Assembly: GCA_003427395.1 (NCBI GenBank)
Contig: BFEA01000617.1
Location: 447,963 to 487,489, forward strand
Direction of reading: 5' to 3'
Source: Chara braunii
Taxonomy: Eukaryota > Streptophyta > Charophyceae > Charales > Characeae
Length of the DNA stretch: 39,527 bases
Shown here: in pieces, positions 28,767 through 38,600 of the stretch
Numbering within the stretch: the first letter of the stretch is position 1
Layout: every line of letters begins with the position of its first letter
Made by a program: the position numbers and the translations under genes
Notes under the pieces: model-generated
Databases searched by the model: none
What the model was told of the DNA's origin: nothing
Seen by the model: only the letters and a program-made list of their open reading frames with translations

Positions 28767-29229
28767 CCCGACTTGCCGCTCCCTGCTGTTGGGGAGTGTG
28801 TGACGTTCACCCCCCCTTCCCCCACGCCGCTGTGCGCGATCCTGCCCTGACCGCCAGGCGCAGGCGATGACGTCGGCGCGCTTCCCCCTGATGTCGTATG
28901 GCCACTGCCTCCGCCAGTTCCTTCCTCATGGCGACTGCCTCCCCCCCCTCCGGCCCCGGGGGGGCTCGGAGGTCCTCCTCCCACACTACCCTGGGTCCCT
29001 GTCGACGGGGGTACTTTCCAGTTCACCTTTTTCTTCGAAGGGCTCGTCTAGAGGTCGTAGAAATCGTCAGATAGTTCCAACCACTGCTTGTCATGAAGTT
29101 CCCGAAACAGGCGATCAGCAGTGGCAATGATGGCCGGGTCGGCGGGCTGCAGGTTGTTGTTCTCTGACGTCACTTTGTCCACCACAGCACTCCTCGCGAT
29201 ATCTAAGTACTCGGACTTGGCCAGGCGCT

Positions 29230-29841
29230 CGGACGGCTTCGCAAGTCATCGACATCAACGAGTGGGAGGCGGCATACAACCAGCGTTCCTTGGATCCCGT
29301 GCAAATACAGGTTATTATTGACGCAATGACGACGGCCTACTCTCAGACCGAGAAGACTTACGAGCTGCCGACACTAAAGCTCGCGCCTCTTGGGCTGGTT
29401 AAACCGACGCCCGGGGTGCGGGCGGATCGTCTGAAGCCGGAGGACTGGAGGGACGAGCTGGCAGGGCAATACTACTACTACGCTGTGGCGGGCCAGCATA
29501 ACGCGGGTGCAGCCAGGGCGCTGCTTGGCACCGATGTGGCGGTGAGGTACAACTTCGAGCGCTGGCCTGCACGAATGGTGTACTTCTCGGACGAGGACTT
29601 TGAGGGGTACTTTCTGGTCAGCGCCGAGGACAACAAGAAAGACCTGAAGGCCCCTCCAAGACAGCTGGAACTCTCCATGAGAGACATTCGGTGGTGTTGG
29701 AAGGAATTGGGTTACTCGAAAGCTGTTATGGGTAACCCCAGCGGGAGACAGGCGCAGGTGGAGGCATGGCGAAGATTTTGTGCGAAGCAAGGAATCAAGA
29801 AACAGGACGCCGTACAATCACTTGTGGACTCTCGCCGATGA
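29230..29841 (+). pseudogene. Copy B: ParB-like domain, on the inverted central segment
   Basis: The plus strand reads VIDINEWEAAYNQRSLDPVQ, then IQVIIDAM, LAPLGLVKPTPG, then GQYYYYAVAGQHNAGAARAL. This follows the ParB/sulfiredoxin fold pattern (N-x-R-x-x-D, helix, strand, then G-x-H-x-x-x-A-A) better than copy A because it lacks the two stops. After it come FEGYFLVSAEDNKKDL, SMRDIRWCWKELGYSK and GRQAQVEAWRRFC. The N-terminal and C-terminal parts of this copy lie on the opposite strand, so the segment is inverted. ParB-like domains act as nucleases, CTP switches or DNA-binding parts. Which applies here is unknown. Confidence 0.55.
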
Positions 29842-31371
29842 CAAGACCGAGCAAGGAATCAAGAAACAGAACGCTGCCCTTCGATCCTATTTCCCGCTCG
29901 CGATGGCAGGGAAAAGCGCATGGGAAACGGGGATGGAATTTTTCGAGAGATAGGAAACGGGCAGACTGCTGGCACCGGAAGGAGCGAAGTGGATCGCGAA
30001 GAAGAAGAAGTTGCAGGGCCTCAAGCCAGGTGTGAGCCACACCGAAAAGGAGAAGGACGAGCGAAAGGTAGTCGTCTACAATGTGCCCATCGAAGGGCCA
30101 CAAAAGAAAGGCAAGAAGGAAAAAGAGTCAGGCGACTGGTTCGTCTAGGTCACCGAGCCGGATCCGCACTGCTGAAAAAGCATGGAGGCCCTTACCGACA
30201 ATGAGAAATGCCAGTTGGTGAAGAAGGTTCTCAACTGCGAGGTGGTCTGGGTGCAAATAGGGTCCTCCGCGTTGGCGAAGCAAGGGAAGCTGGGATGCAA
30301 GAGGCAGTGCAACTGATGAAGTGCGATCGCATATTGGTGTGGTTGTGGAACTACTACCAGTTCAAGCATGAGAACCGGCCAGACAATGACTGGACCACTA
30401 AGTACCCCTTCCTGAAAAAACAAGAGGCGATTTTGGCAAAGTTTGAAGGGCAGGGGCTGGATGCAGCGTTGTGGGACGGGAGCAGGAAACTTGTCAGCGA
30501 CTCCTCCTTGTTCAAGGACTGTCCGCCCTACATGGGTTGTGAGGACGACAAGTCGATCAAGGCGACAGAAAAGCTAGTCCAAAACAAGAAGTTGCCCATC
30601 GACTGGAAGAACAAGGTCCTCTCCGTGTTGACCGGCAGCAGGTCGAAAAGCATGGAAGTCGCGCTGGCCGAACGGATGGTGCACATTTTGTGGAACGACT
30701 CAAAGGACGTCACAACTATTACCCCGTTTGGCGTCGACCCTCTAGATGTGCAGATGAAGGTTGTGGAGTTGGAGAGGGCGGTCGGAATCATGAAATGCCA
30801 CACGTGCGTTCTCGACTTGTGCGAACCGGTGAACATCAAACAGTGGACAGCTAAAGTCTTCGAGAGTTTGAATGCCCTCCTGGAGCACTTGTTCCCCTCG
30901 CACTGGATAGTAGTCGCGTTCGTCCCCCGTGAGCACGACTACTACTTCATGACCAGCCTGCACCATCTATCCGTCGTGAAGGCAATGGCCGGGAAGTGGG
31001 TGAGGAGGACACAGCAGAAGAAAAGTTTCGGTGTCGGCCACAACTTGTACGCCTTGGACGACCGCATATACATCCTTTTCAAAGGCGACGACTTGTGGGA
31101 GAACACATGTGTTGTCTACGACGCGAGGTTGGCGACGGGTGATGCTCCCGCGGTGGGGGCACTTCAGAAAGTGACTCCCACTGAGATATTCCACATTCCG
31201 TTCGACACTTGTGAATGGCCCGTCGTGATACATGGGCGTGATCCCGTGGTGTACAAGGGCCATGAGCGGAACCCCACAATTTCGCCCATCTGCTGGAATT
31301 CCTTTGCAAAAAGGGGGACGGCATCATGTTCCTCGGGAAAGCGCACGCACAAGTCGTGTGAGAGGTTTTGA
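29842..31371 (+). pseudogene. Copy B: central and methyltransferase-like region
   Basis: The segment contains a duplicated KQGIKKQ(D/N)A sequence near 29,790 and 29,850 and stops at 29,951 (TGG to TAG), 30,146 (CAG to TAG) and 30,173 (TGG to TGA). From about 30,315 a frame stays open for 350 codons: RILVWLWNYYQFKHEN, PPYMGCEDDKS, CVLDLCEPVNIKQW, HWIVVAFVPREHDYYF, VVYDARLATGDAPAVGAL and GHERNP. In beta-class methyltransferases a DPPY motif precedes motif I. DLCEP stands near the expected place but is not catalytic in form. The frame breaks near 31,280. The assignment is an inference. Confidence 0.5.
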
Positions 31372-32194
31372 AGGGTGGTCGCAACGTTATCGCGTTGGAG
31401 GGGAATTCCGAGTGGTTGCAATTCACGTTGGATTTCCTGAAAACCTCGGTCAACTCGGGATCATACCGCTGCGAGTTCATTACGAAGAGTGAGAAGCCGA
31501 GACGCGTTTGGGATCCTTCGACGGACATATGGTTCAAGCTAAGCGCCCGGAAAAGGATCAGGATCTACGAGTTCCTCTTCTTGGAGAAGCGGCCTGCGAG
31601 GGGCACCGACATCGAGTACATGCACCGCAAGGAACACATGTTGGCGCTGCTAGACAACTATCACGGCGCCACGTGCCTGAACGCGAAGAACTTCCTGGAC
31701 CGACCGGAGTTATTGTACTTTGTCAAATCCGAGCCGGTCCTAAGACTCGAGAGTTACGGTGCCTTGATCGACGCCGACGAAGAGTCCCTCACCAGTGTTG
31801 TCTTCGACACCGGTGCACCTGAGGAGGATAGCGACCCCGAGGAAATTGACATCGACTACCGCCTTGCTCCGGTGCCCCCATCCCCGGCCTCCTCGTCGGC
31901 GAGTCCCTCAACAAACCGCCCTGCACAAGCGACGCCCGTGCGGAGGACCCCTAGTAAGTTGTTGGCGAGATTGACACCTCGGCCTGCTGCGCCTCCTCCT
32001 CTGCGTCCAGGGTGTCAAGTCCCCCTGCAACATCCTTCTCGGAAGGATGAGAACATCCACTTCGAAGGGCACGACCACACGCGTTCCACGGAGGCAGACT
32101 GGGGTCATGACATGATTTGGCACCCGGGGACGATCCAGCCCGCAATTCGGAAGGGGGAGTGGGTCATGGCCATAGTCGACACTGACGGGGAATG
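31280..32194 (+). pseudogene. Copy B: motif I-like block and Pro-rich tail, to the inversion junction
   Basis: After a one-base shift near 31,280 the frame reads HLLEFLCKKGDGIMFLGKA, HAQVV, a TGA at 31,359 (TGG in copy A), EVLKGGRNVIALEGN, then LEKRPARGTDIEYMHRKEHM and LLDNYHGATCLNAKNFLDRP. It ends with an acidic patch and TPSKLLARLTPRPAAPPPLR. GDGIMFLGKAHA and GGRNVIALEG resemble the G-D-x-V-L-D-x-F-x-G and G-R-x-x-x-G-I-E ends of N6/N4 methyltransferases. Similarity continues to GEWVMAIVDTDGEW at about 32,194. There the sequence switches to the reverse complement of the N-terminal region. Confidence 0.5.
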
Positions 32195-33223
32195 GAACTC
32201 CCGCTTTGTTCGCACGCCGGTTTTCCATTCCAGGAAGTATGTCGCATCGATGTCGATGACACCTCTGGGCTGGACAGGGGCCGACTGGGGTGGCTTCTGA
32301 GCTGAGGTCGGGCACTTTTGACTCGACGCGCCGACATGCCCCTCAGCTCCCTTCCTTTTCCCCCCTGACTTCTGTGGGGTCTTTGTCTTCTGCTTCTTTT
32401 TAGCTCCCGACGCCTCCCCCTCATAACCTCCCCTTCTCTTTTGTGTAGAATGCTGTTCCCCTCCCTTCCCGCTGGAAACGACGCCAACTGTCCTGTCCTC
32501 CGACCCCAAGCCGAGACGGCCACCCGACGTCGACGGCTGCTCGACGACCATTGCCCCTCTCTCAGCCCCCGGAATTCTCAGCGTCCCGCGATCTCCGAGT
32601 CTTTGCGGCGAAACTCGCGTGTCCTCCTCTTCTTCCTCCTCGCTGTCATCAAAGCGACCGCGTTCCTCACCTTACCGGGGCTGTACTGAACCATCGAAAC
32701 CCATTTCCTCACCCTGTCGGGGCTGTACTGAACCATTGGAAACGAACCTGGAGCACATTTGCACAGGGAGCGACAGTTCCACTCACTCGAAATTTGGCAG
32801 GGATCGTCGAGGTCGAAGTCGCTCCTCTCGACCTCGTCAAAAAACTCCCTGGCCGAAATAAGACCTCCCTTCGCGACTTCGGTGTAGAAAGGGGTCCTCA
32901 AAGCCCCCCCACCAAACCCCTGGAACAGATCCCACGAGAGAATCGCCCCTTTCGCACCTACCATAACGTCGCCCTTCGAATTGTAAACGACATGCATCAG
33001 GTAGCACTGCTTGTCGTGGTTTTTCGATGGCTGCCATCCCTTGACCGAGTCGAGCACTCTCGAAGATGACAGGACCGCAAGGCGGTTTCATGGGCTCGTC
33101 ATCTTCGGCGAAGCACCAATCGACGAACCACTTCGTGTGTGCATGATTCGACCACGATTTTGCGTTCGTCGACTCCCTCCCCGAGGTCCCTGTAGGCTGC
33201 TCCTCGCCTCTTGATGTAGACAT
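32195..33223 (-). pseudogene. Copy B: N-terminal region, minus strand
   Basis: Starts at the ATG at 33,223 (MSTSRGEEQPTGTSGRES). Its first 75 codons are open where copy A has a stop. A frameshift near 33,025 leads into CYLMHVVYNSKGDVMVGAKG, then LSWDLFQGFGGG, LRTPFYTE and SAREFFDEVE. After a short tandem duplication (GGTTCAGTACAGCCCCG, near 32,680 and 32,725) comes a basic linker, GVIDIDATYFLEWKTGVRTK and REF, exactly where copy A continues into its ParB-like part. Here the sequence instead meets the inverted segment at 32,194. Confidence 0.6.
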
Positions 33224-33293
33224 TGTGTCTGCACCAAACGTAGCGGAGGATGCATTCGAAAACAAACAACACCGCCAACAATTAGCAAATGGG

Positions 33294-33725
33294 GAACTTC
33301 GGATACCGGCGGACTAAAAGCTAGGCAAATAGAAAAGCAGAACACCGCAAAGGGAAAAGCAGGTGCGCTGGCGGCGACCGAACAGCGTAGAGGGGAATGG
33401 TGGTTGTCGACAGTTAGCGCACAAACGGGCAGCTTTAAAACTCTTTATAGCATATGTTAGAAGTTCGGATTCCGGCGAACTTCGTCCATCGGAGGTCAAG
33501 ATTGCGCACGTTTCTCATAAACAGACATGTGGTTACTATAGAAGATCGCTCTACCATCGGAGAATATCTATCATGAGCGATGTCCGGATTCCGGCGGACT
33601 TCAGCAAATGTTGATGGGCCATTGTGACAGGGTCCGACCTTGTTCCACCAGAATCCGAGGCAGACGGCGCATGAAGTTCCGACAGAGAAAGACGTGTTCG
33701 CGTAGTTCGGATATCGGCGAACTTC
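33294..33725. repeat. Four palindromes upstream of copy B
   Basis: Starts are 33,294, 33,460, 33,579 and 33,702, all forward on the plus strand. The 33,460 copy matches the arms GAAGTTCG and CGAACTTC exactly, with core GATTCCGG. The 33,294 copy lies about 70 bases upstream of the copy B ATG and has the same orientation relative to the gene as the 7,060 copy has to copy A. Confidence 0.8.
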
Positions 33726-33844
33726 CTATCTTACAAGCATCATAATGGTCGACAATTGTGCATGGTGATTGTGCATCATTGGGAATCAACTGGCTGGCAG
33801 ACAGTGTGCAAATGCCATTACACGAGAAACCTTGTCGGAGGGCA

Positions 33845-34110
33845 GTTCCGTTCGCGAGGTGCGAAACTCCGCTCGAAACAGACCCACATCAAACAATAAG
33901 GTCCACCGAACTGACCACAGTTGCGAATGAGCATTCCGAAAGACTGCCCGAACAACAGATAACCTGCGGGATCCGGGGGGGGTGTTCTGTTTGTGGAGTG
34001 CGAAACTCTGCTCGAAACAGACCCACATCCGACATGAAGGCCCCAAAACCTGACCCCAGTTGCGATTGAGCATCCCGGAAGACTGCCCCAAGAACTGATA
34101 ACATGCGGGA
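33845..34110 (-). repeat. 144-bp tandem repeat, two copies, reverse orientation
   Basis: GTGCGAAACTC, CTCGAAACAGACCCACATC, then CAGTTGCGA, TGAGCAT and CCGAAAGACTGCCC recur with a period of about 140 bases. This is the reverse complement of the family at 6.17-6.54 kb. It lies upstream of copy B as that array lies upstream of copy A. Confidence 0.75.
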
Positions 34111-34213
34111 TCCATATGCTGGTCCGTGAATTACCTGGACTGCAGTCGTTTCCTCACGCAACTCGACGAACCGCAGAGCGGCCTTTGACACACCCACGCA
34201 TCACCCGAAATGC

Positions 34214-34559
34214 GAAGTTTGTCGGGATCCGAACTTCTGGAGGGGGCGACCGGAAGAGACAGGGCGCACTTAGTTGACAGGCTGGTTGAGAAGGCGAAGT
34301 CCGCCCACATCCGAGCGTGGACGAAACGAGTCGTCTGGGCAAGGGCGGACATGGGCCGTTGTCACATGAGACCGCGAGAAAAAACGACAGAGCAATATGA
34401 ATCCGCACTTGTGCGGTTACCGGAACCCGAGATGCAACGGAGGTCCACACGCACGTACGAGGTTTGGTGAAGGTGGGGGTCCGACGAAGGGGCATAAGGA
34501 AACACACAGTCGGTTCGAAGGCATTGCAGAAAAGCGAAGTTCGCCGCGATCCGAGCATA
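34214..34559. repeat. Three palindromes in reverse orientation
   Basis: Starts are 34,214, 34,296 and 34,536. The last two have a degenerate right arm (CGAGCGTG and CGAGCATA). Confidence 0.65.
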
Positions 34560-34765
34560 GGGCCGGTGTTGGAGAGAGACGCGAGGTGCGTGACGAAGGC
34601 TCTGCACTTTCGGGTTCAGTGCAATCAGCTACGCGTCAGGAAAGCCACGGCGTCGGAGGACAGACAAAAGCGTGTTGAGATGGATAGCTTGGGCTTTGCA
34701 CCACACGTGCGCCATATAGTTTCTACTATCAACTAATGCCTCTCACACCTCTCGCTCCTTTTCCC

Positions 34766-35557
34766 TCAAGCACGAGGTCTGACAACCCGCCCAGATCTGG
34801 TTACATTCGGGGTCCCTCGGGGACGAGGTCGTGACCCGAAGCCATACATAGCATTCATTGGAGATCCGTAAACGTGGATCTGCGGTTCTTTGACTGAAGC
34901 ATTCTCCGAAAAGACGGACATGTATTTCATCCAAACGAAAACTCCCGGTCGGGCTAAGGAATTCCCAATACAGTCCCGTACGTCAGACACTTTCTCTTCC
35001 ACTGCATGCCACAACGAAAATTTTTGGACCTGCCCTGCTATTAGGAGGTCCGACCACCCATCTACACGTTCTGGCCCGCGCGCTTCGACGAATTTGGACC
35101 CCTCAATTACCACCACGTTTCGTGACACAAGCACAACTGCATCGACGAGTTTCCTACTTTTGTTACAAGTGGCGACATACAGCATTCTGGCGAAATTGGT
35201 TCGGGATACAGTCAACCTCACACAACAGTAAGACACAGCTTGTGGAGAAAGATCAGGGCAACGGAGCGGGTAGTGCTCCGGGAACGAGCAGTGACGAGCG
35301 CAGTCCAACAACTCTTGTTTTAGCGAGTATGTCCACGTGCGTGGTGACGACGTGACGTAGTGACACTCTAGGCGACTGAAATGGCGGCTAATGCAGCTCA
35401 GTGTTCTGCACATACGGCTCAGGAACTTGTGTCCGAGGATAGCGTCAGGCAGCGTGATGAGGTCTTCCAAACTCCAACATGTTGGCGAACTTGTACTGGC
35501 TTGCCTAAGGGCATCGACTCTCCATCGCGGCCTAATTGACATCGTGCCAACCATCAA
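34766..35557 (-). CDS. Unassigned 263-codon ORF ending TRSGRVVRPRA
   Basis: The longest gene-like frame of the right flank. The C-terminal 130 residues look coherent: MLYVATCNKSRKLVDAVVLV, SRNVVVIEGSKFVEARG, SDLLIAGQVQKFSLWHAVEE, then NVTRSGRVVRPRA and a stop. The T-R-S-G-R-x-V-R-P ending is often seen at linkers or ends of retroelement polyproteins. No catalytic motif is visible, and the N-terminal half (Cys/Ser-rich) is less convincing. A splice acceptor near 35,190 (AATTTCGCCAG) could mean only the C-terminal half is an exon. Confidence 0.35.
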   Translation of the reverse strand: MMVGTMSIRPRWRVDALRQASTSSPTCWSLEDLITLPDAILGHKFLSRMCRTLSCISRHFSRLECHYVTSSPRTWTYSLKQELLDCARHCSFPEHYPLRCPDLSPQAVSYCCVRLTVSRTNFARMLYVATCNKSRKLVDAVVLVSRNVVVIEGSKFVEARGPERVDGWSDLLIAGQVQKFSLWHAVEEKVSDVRDCIGNSLARPGVFVWMKYMSVFSENASVKEPQIHVYGSPMNAMYGFGSRPRPRGTPNVTRSGRVVRPRA

Positions 35558-35559
35558 GA

Positions 35560-36198
35560 TGCCTGTCCATGCACGGGACGACGGTCATCCACGGGTCCTC
35601 TTCGAAGTCCTTTCTGGTGGCTCCGTGGATCGAAGTCATGCCGTTGAAGTGCCTCACTGATTTCGCACAAGGAGGAAACGGCTCTGCCAAGCGCATGTGC
35701 GTCTCGGGACTCATGGTCTCCGGTATAGAGAATATCGACTGCATGATCCGTGGTGTCGAGAAGTCCCCTTCCATTACGCACCCTAAACACCACGGACACA
35801 TATCAAACGAAACACACGGCCACGCACACAGTCGTAAACGGAGTCGGCAAATGGCCACTCCCTTTTGCCATGCCTACACACAGTCGGCAGGTCACGAACT
35901 GTATATTCACGAGGTTCCACACGCTTTCAAGTACCTCACATGCACAGGGGAATGCGGCCCAACGACAGGGGACCCAATGACAGGGCGGATGACAGGCGGA
36001 AACGTGATGTTGGCGACACCTGTGTACAACACCTGTCTACAACACGTTTAACATCCTGATTCGTAAACACCCCACAGATGAAGCTACAGGAAGTTGGAAT
36101 TATTCGGAGTCAATTCAAAAAAACCTCGACAGATGCGGGTCGAAAATGCACGGTCGCAATGCGAAGAACGGTCAAACCGAAGTGTTTGTAGGAAAGCA
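35560..36198. other. Stretch without a supported gene
   Basis: Overlapping frames exist on both strands (for example 35,536-36,051 plus and 35,554-35,858 minus), but neither has recognisable motifs. A short CAGGGCGGATGACAGGCGG-like tandem sits near 35,960-36,000. I leave it unassigned. Confidence 0.4.
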
Positions 36199-37243
36199 AA
36201 GTTTCTGCGGGATCCGAACTTTGAGAAGGTGCGAGAGACTGGGAGATAGAGAGCTCTCCGCCACAAGACGTTTATAGCAACGCGAAGCGATTGCTTAATT
36301 CCACTGCCCAGGAGAGAAACCGAAGTCTCGTTGGAAAAAGGTCGATAATTGGTAGTCCGCCGGCATCCGAACTTGTGTCCTTCATGCAATCAACGGGCCG
36401 CCGGAAACACCAAAGTAAGAACCTGCATCATACGGAAATGCGAAGTTCGCCTGGATCCGCACCTGACGTTTGCGCCAATATCCGTCCCCGCGTGGTTTCT
36501 GGAATCATGGCGGACAAGGACGACCACAGTCTCAAAGGTGGCCCGGCGAGAAGGCGGTTTAACGGTACTTTACGCGGCCGACGTCTGAAGCTCCGATCCG
36601 GGCAAGCGTGGTCGATGACTGAATTTCGGAGCCCCTCGAAGTTCGAATACGGGCGGACTTGGTTATTGTTCAAATCCAAGGGCAACAAGGCGAGCCACAG
36701 ACAGGGCTCGTCCATAACTTCATGAGAGCGCGTGAGAGAGCCAGACAAGGTATGTCGAGCTCTCGGTCCCGCAGTGTCTTGAAGTCCTGATTCCGGCGGA
36801 CGTGGTCGATGACTGAATTTTGGAGCCCCTCAAAGTTCGGATAATCCAAGGGCAACCAGGCGAGCCACAGACAGGGCTCGTCCATAACTTCGTAAGAGCG
36901 CATGAGAGAGCCAGACAAGGTCTGTCAAGCTCTCGTTCCTGCAGTGTCTTGAAGTTCGGATTCCGACGGACTTCGCATTCCAGCACAGTAAAACAACAGC
37001 ACAACTTTGCCCGCACCCGAACTTGACGCGTTTCCAAACGGTCGTCGGCCTTTTCACGCTCCGGAAGTCTCATGCTATAGATCGTCAGAAGAAGTTCGGA
37101 TACCGGCGAACTTCGAGTATTTTCCATACCCCCTTCGGTCCTTTGATGCGCATGCGGTACCGGACAGGCTTGCGTTGCTGTGCGAATCGAGTGGCTCATG
37201 AGAGGGCGAATGGGAACGGGAAGTTCGCCGGGATCTGGACATC
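36199..37243. repeat. Cluster of nine palindromes
   Basis: Starts are 36,199 (degenerate), 36,352, 36,442, 36,638, 36,781, 36,951, 37,002 (degenerate), 37,091 and 37,220. The 37,091 copy has perfect arms around core GATACCGG. Confidence 0.8.
36606..36967 (+). repeat. Tandem duplication bounded by palindromes
   Basis: Units 36,606-36,799 and 36,800-36,967 share GTGGTCGATGACTGAATTT, AGCCACAGACAGGGCTCG and GAGAGAGCCAGACAAGG. Each unit ends inside a palindrome (36,781 and 36,951) at the same internal position. The second unit has lost about 25 bases, including most of its internal palindrome near 36,833. Confidence 0.75.
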
Positions 37244-37399
37244 GTCGGGTGGTGGGTATACTTGAAAGGTTCGATGGCGGACAAGGATCAATCGACCGCT
37301 GCAAGATCTTCGTTCAACCAGCAATCAGATCGAACCCCCTTCGGCCACCAAAAAGTCGTTCCGATTGTACGTCATTCAGTTTCCAACGATTGATCGACT

Positions 37400-38305
37400 G
37401 CAGGGCGGATGTGTAGCGGGAGTGGGGGGCAGATTGGACATTCGTTGATGGAACGATCAGAAAAGAAAAGAAGAAGACAGTTTCGCTCCGTTCTTCATTG
37501 TTGGTTTCGTCTTCCAGTCAATCAAATCGTATCGGTGGAAATCATTCACTCAATCAAATCAACCATGTACCAGCAGTCCATTCTTCCGATTTCGCTCATC
37601 GTGTCGATGGACGTGCCGTCTTCCCAATATATTGTCATGTGCTGGCTGAAACTCGTTCTGATTTTGCTCATCCTGCACACAAACATAGACTGACATTGCC
37701 AAGTTTCAGAAGATTGGAATGACTTGCCTGCGCTGCAATCACCAGCAATCGGTCGACTGCTGTTCATTTCATCGCAGGCAAGTCCTTCCCTTATCTTGGA
37801 GCGTCGAAATGGCAGGATAAGCAAAACCGAGGCGCGTTCTCAGCCAACCGATTGATTGGTTGAACGATCCAGCAATCGGATCGGACATTCATTGATTGGA
37901 TGAACAGCTCTGATTGGAGTGGAAAAAGAAAAAATGAGTTACTGTTTCGTTTTCGTTTTCATTCTCCATTCAATCAATGGAAATCTCTCAATCACGCTCC
38001 ACGTGTGGATTGAACGATCCAGGCGTAGGTTCATTCGATTTCGCTCATCGTGTCGATGGGAATCTCTCAATAAACCAAAGCAATCATATTCCACTCGTGG
38101 ATTTATTAAATTTTGATCATCGTGTCGATCGGATTCGTTTCGATTTCGCTCATCCTGCACACAGACAAAGACTTGCATTGTCGCGCTTGGGGAGATGGGA
38201 ATGTGTCGCCTGAGACGAAGTTAACAGCAATAGGACGGGACATTGATTGATTGAACGATCCGCCTGAGATTGTTTGAACAGGGATTGGGGACGAAGTGGA
38301 CATTC
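37400..38305 (+). repeat. Diffuse repeat region, ATTGATTG-rich
   Basis: TTCATTGATTGGATGAACG-like words recur many times, together with TTTCGCTCATCGTGTCGATGG. The block TTGCTCATCCTGCACACA at about 37,665 returns near 38,145, a period of about 480 bases. No gene is seen. Confidence 0.6.
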
Positions 38306-38516
38306 ATTGACTGAACGTTCGAGTGCGGAAAAACAAATACATTAGCGCTCTGTTCTCCTTACTCGTTTCCGTCTTCCCTTCATTCAACCCAAACCATTTA
38401 GCCCAGCATCCATCCGATGTCGTTCGAACCACCATATTTCCAAAAGCGCGAGTGTGTCGTCCATAGATTTCTGTCAACTTCAGCAAGCGATCAACTGCGC
38501 AGGCAATCGATCGGCG

Positions 38517-38600
38517 AAATGAATCATCAGCCAGATTGAAATGAGTCATCACCCAGATCAGAATGAATCTTCAGAAAGATCGGAGTGAATCTTCAGCCTG
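38517..38600 (+). repeat. Short tandem repeat, ~22 bp unit, four copies
   Basis: Degenerate units of GAATGAATCTTCAGCCAGAT (variants GAGTCATCACCCAGATC and GAGTGAATCTTCAG) follow each other directly. Confidence 0.65.

Larger units (their letters stand above)
27527..29229 (-). pseudogene. Copy B: C-terminal acidic exon, minus strand
   Basis: Reading down from 29,229: LAKSEYLDIARSAVVDKV, then ELHDKQWLELSDDFYDL, a TAG, TSPSKKKVNWKVPPSTG, a Gly-rich stretch, an acidic E/G block, SDSFGLV, MEMGMQVVSGLS, SVSEVINSILGD and TSPTKERKEKQAG before the donor at 27,526. The order and motifs match copy A from 11.2 to 12.24 kb. Copy A lacks the LAKSEY to Gly-rich part, where its N gap falls. Palindromes at 28,357, 28,557, 28,686 and 28,743 lie inside and mostly read KxAxIxT. 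At least one frameshift is present near 28,550. Confidence 0.6.

Noticed and set aside
8285-31361. Stop-codon reassignment (TAG/TGA as sense)
   Set aside because: TAG replaces both Trp and Gln codons, and TGA replaces Trp and Arg. Frameshifts are also present, so decay explains the data better.
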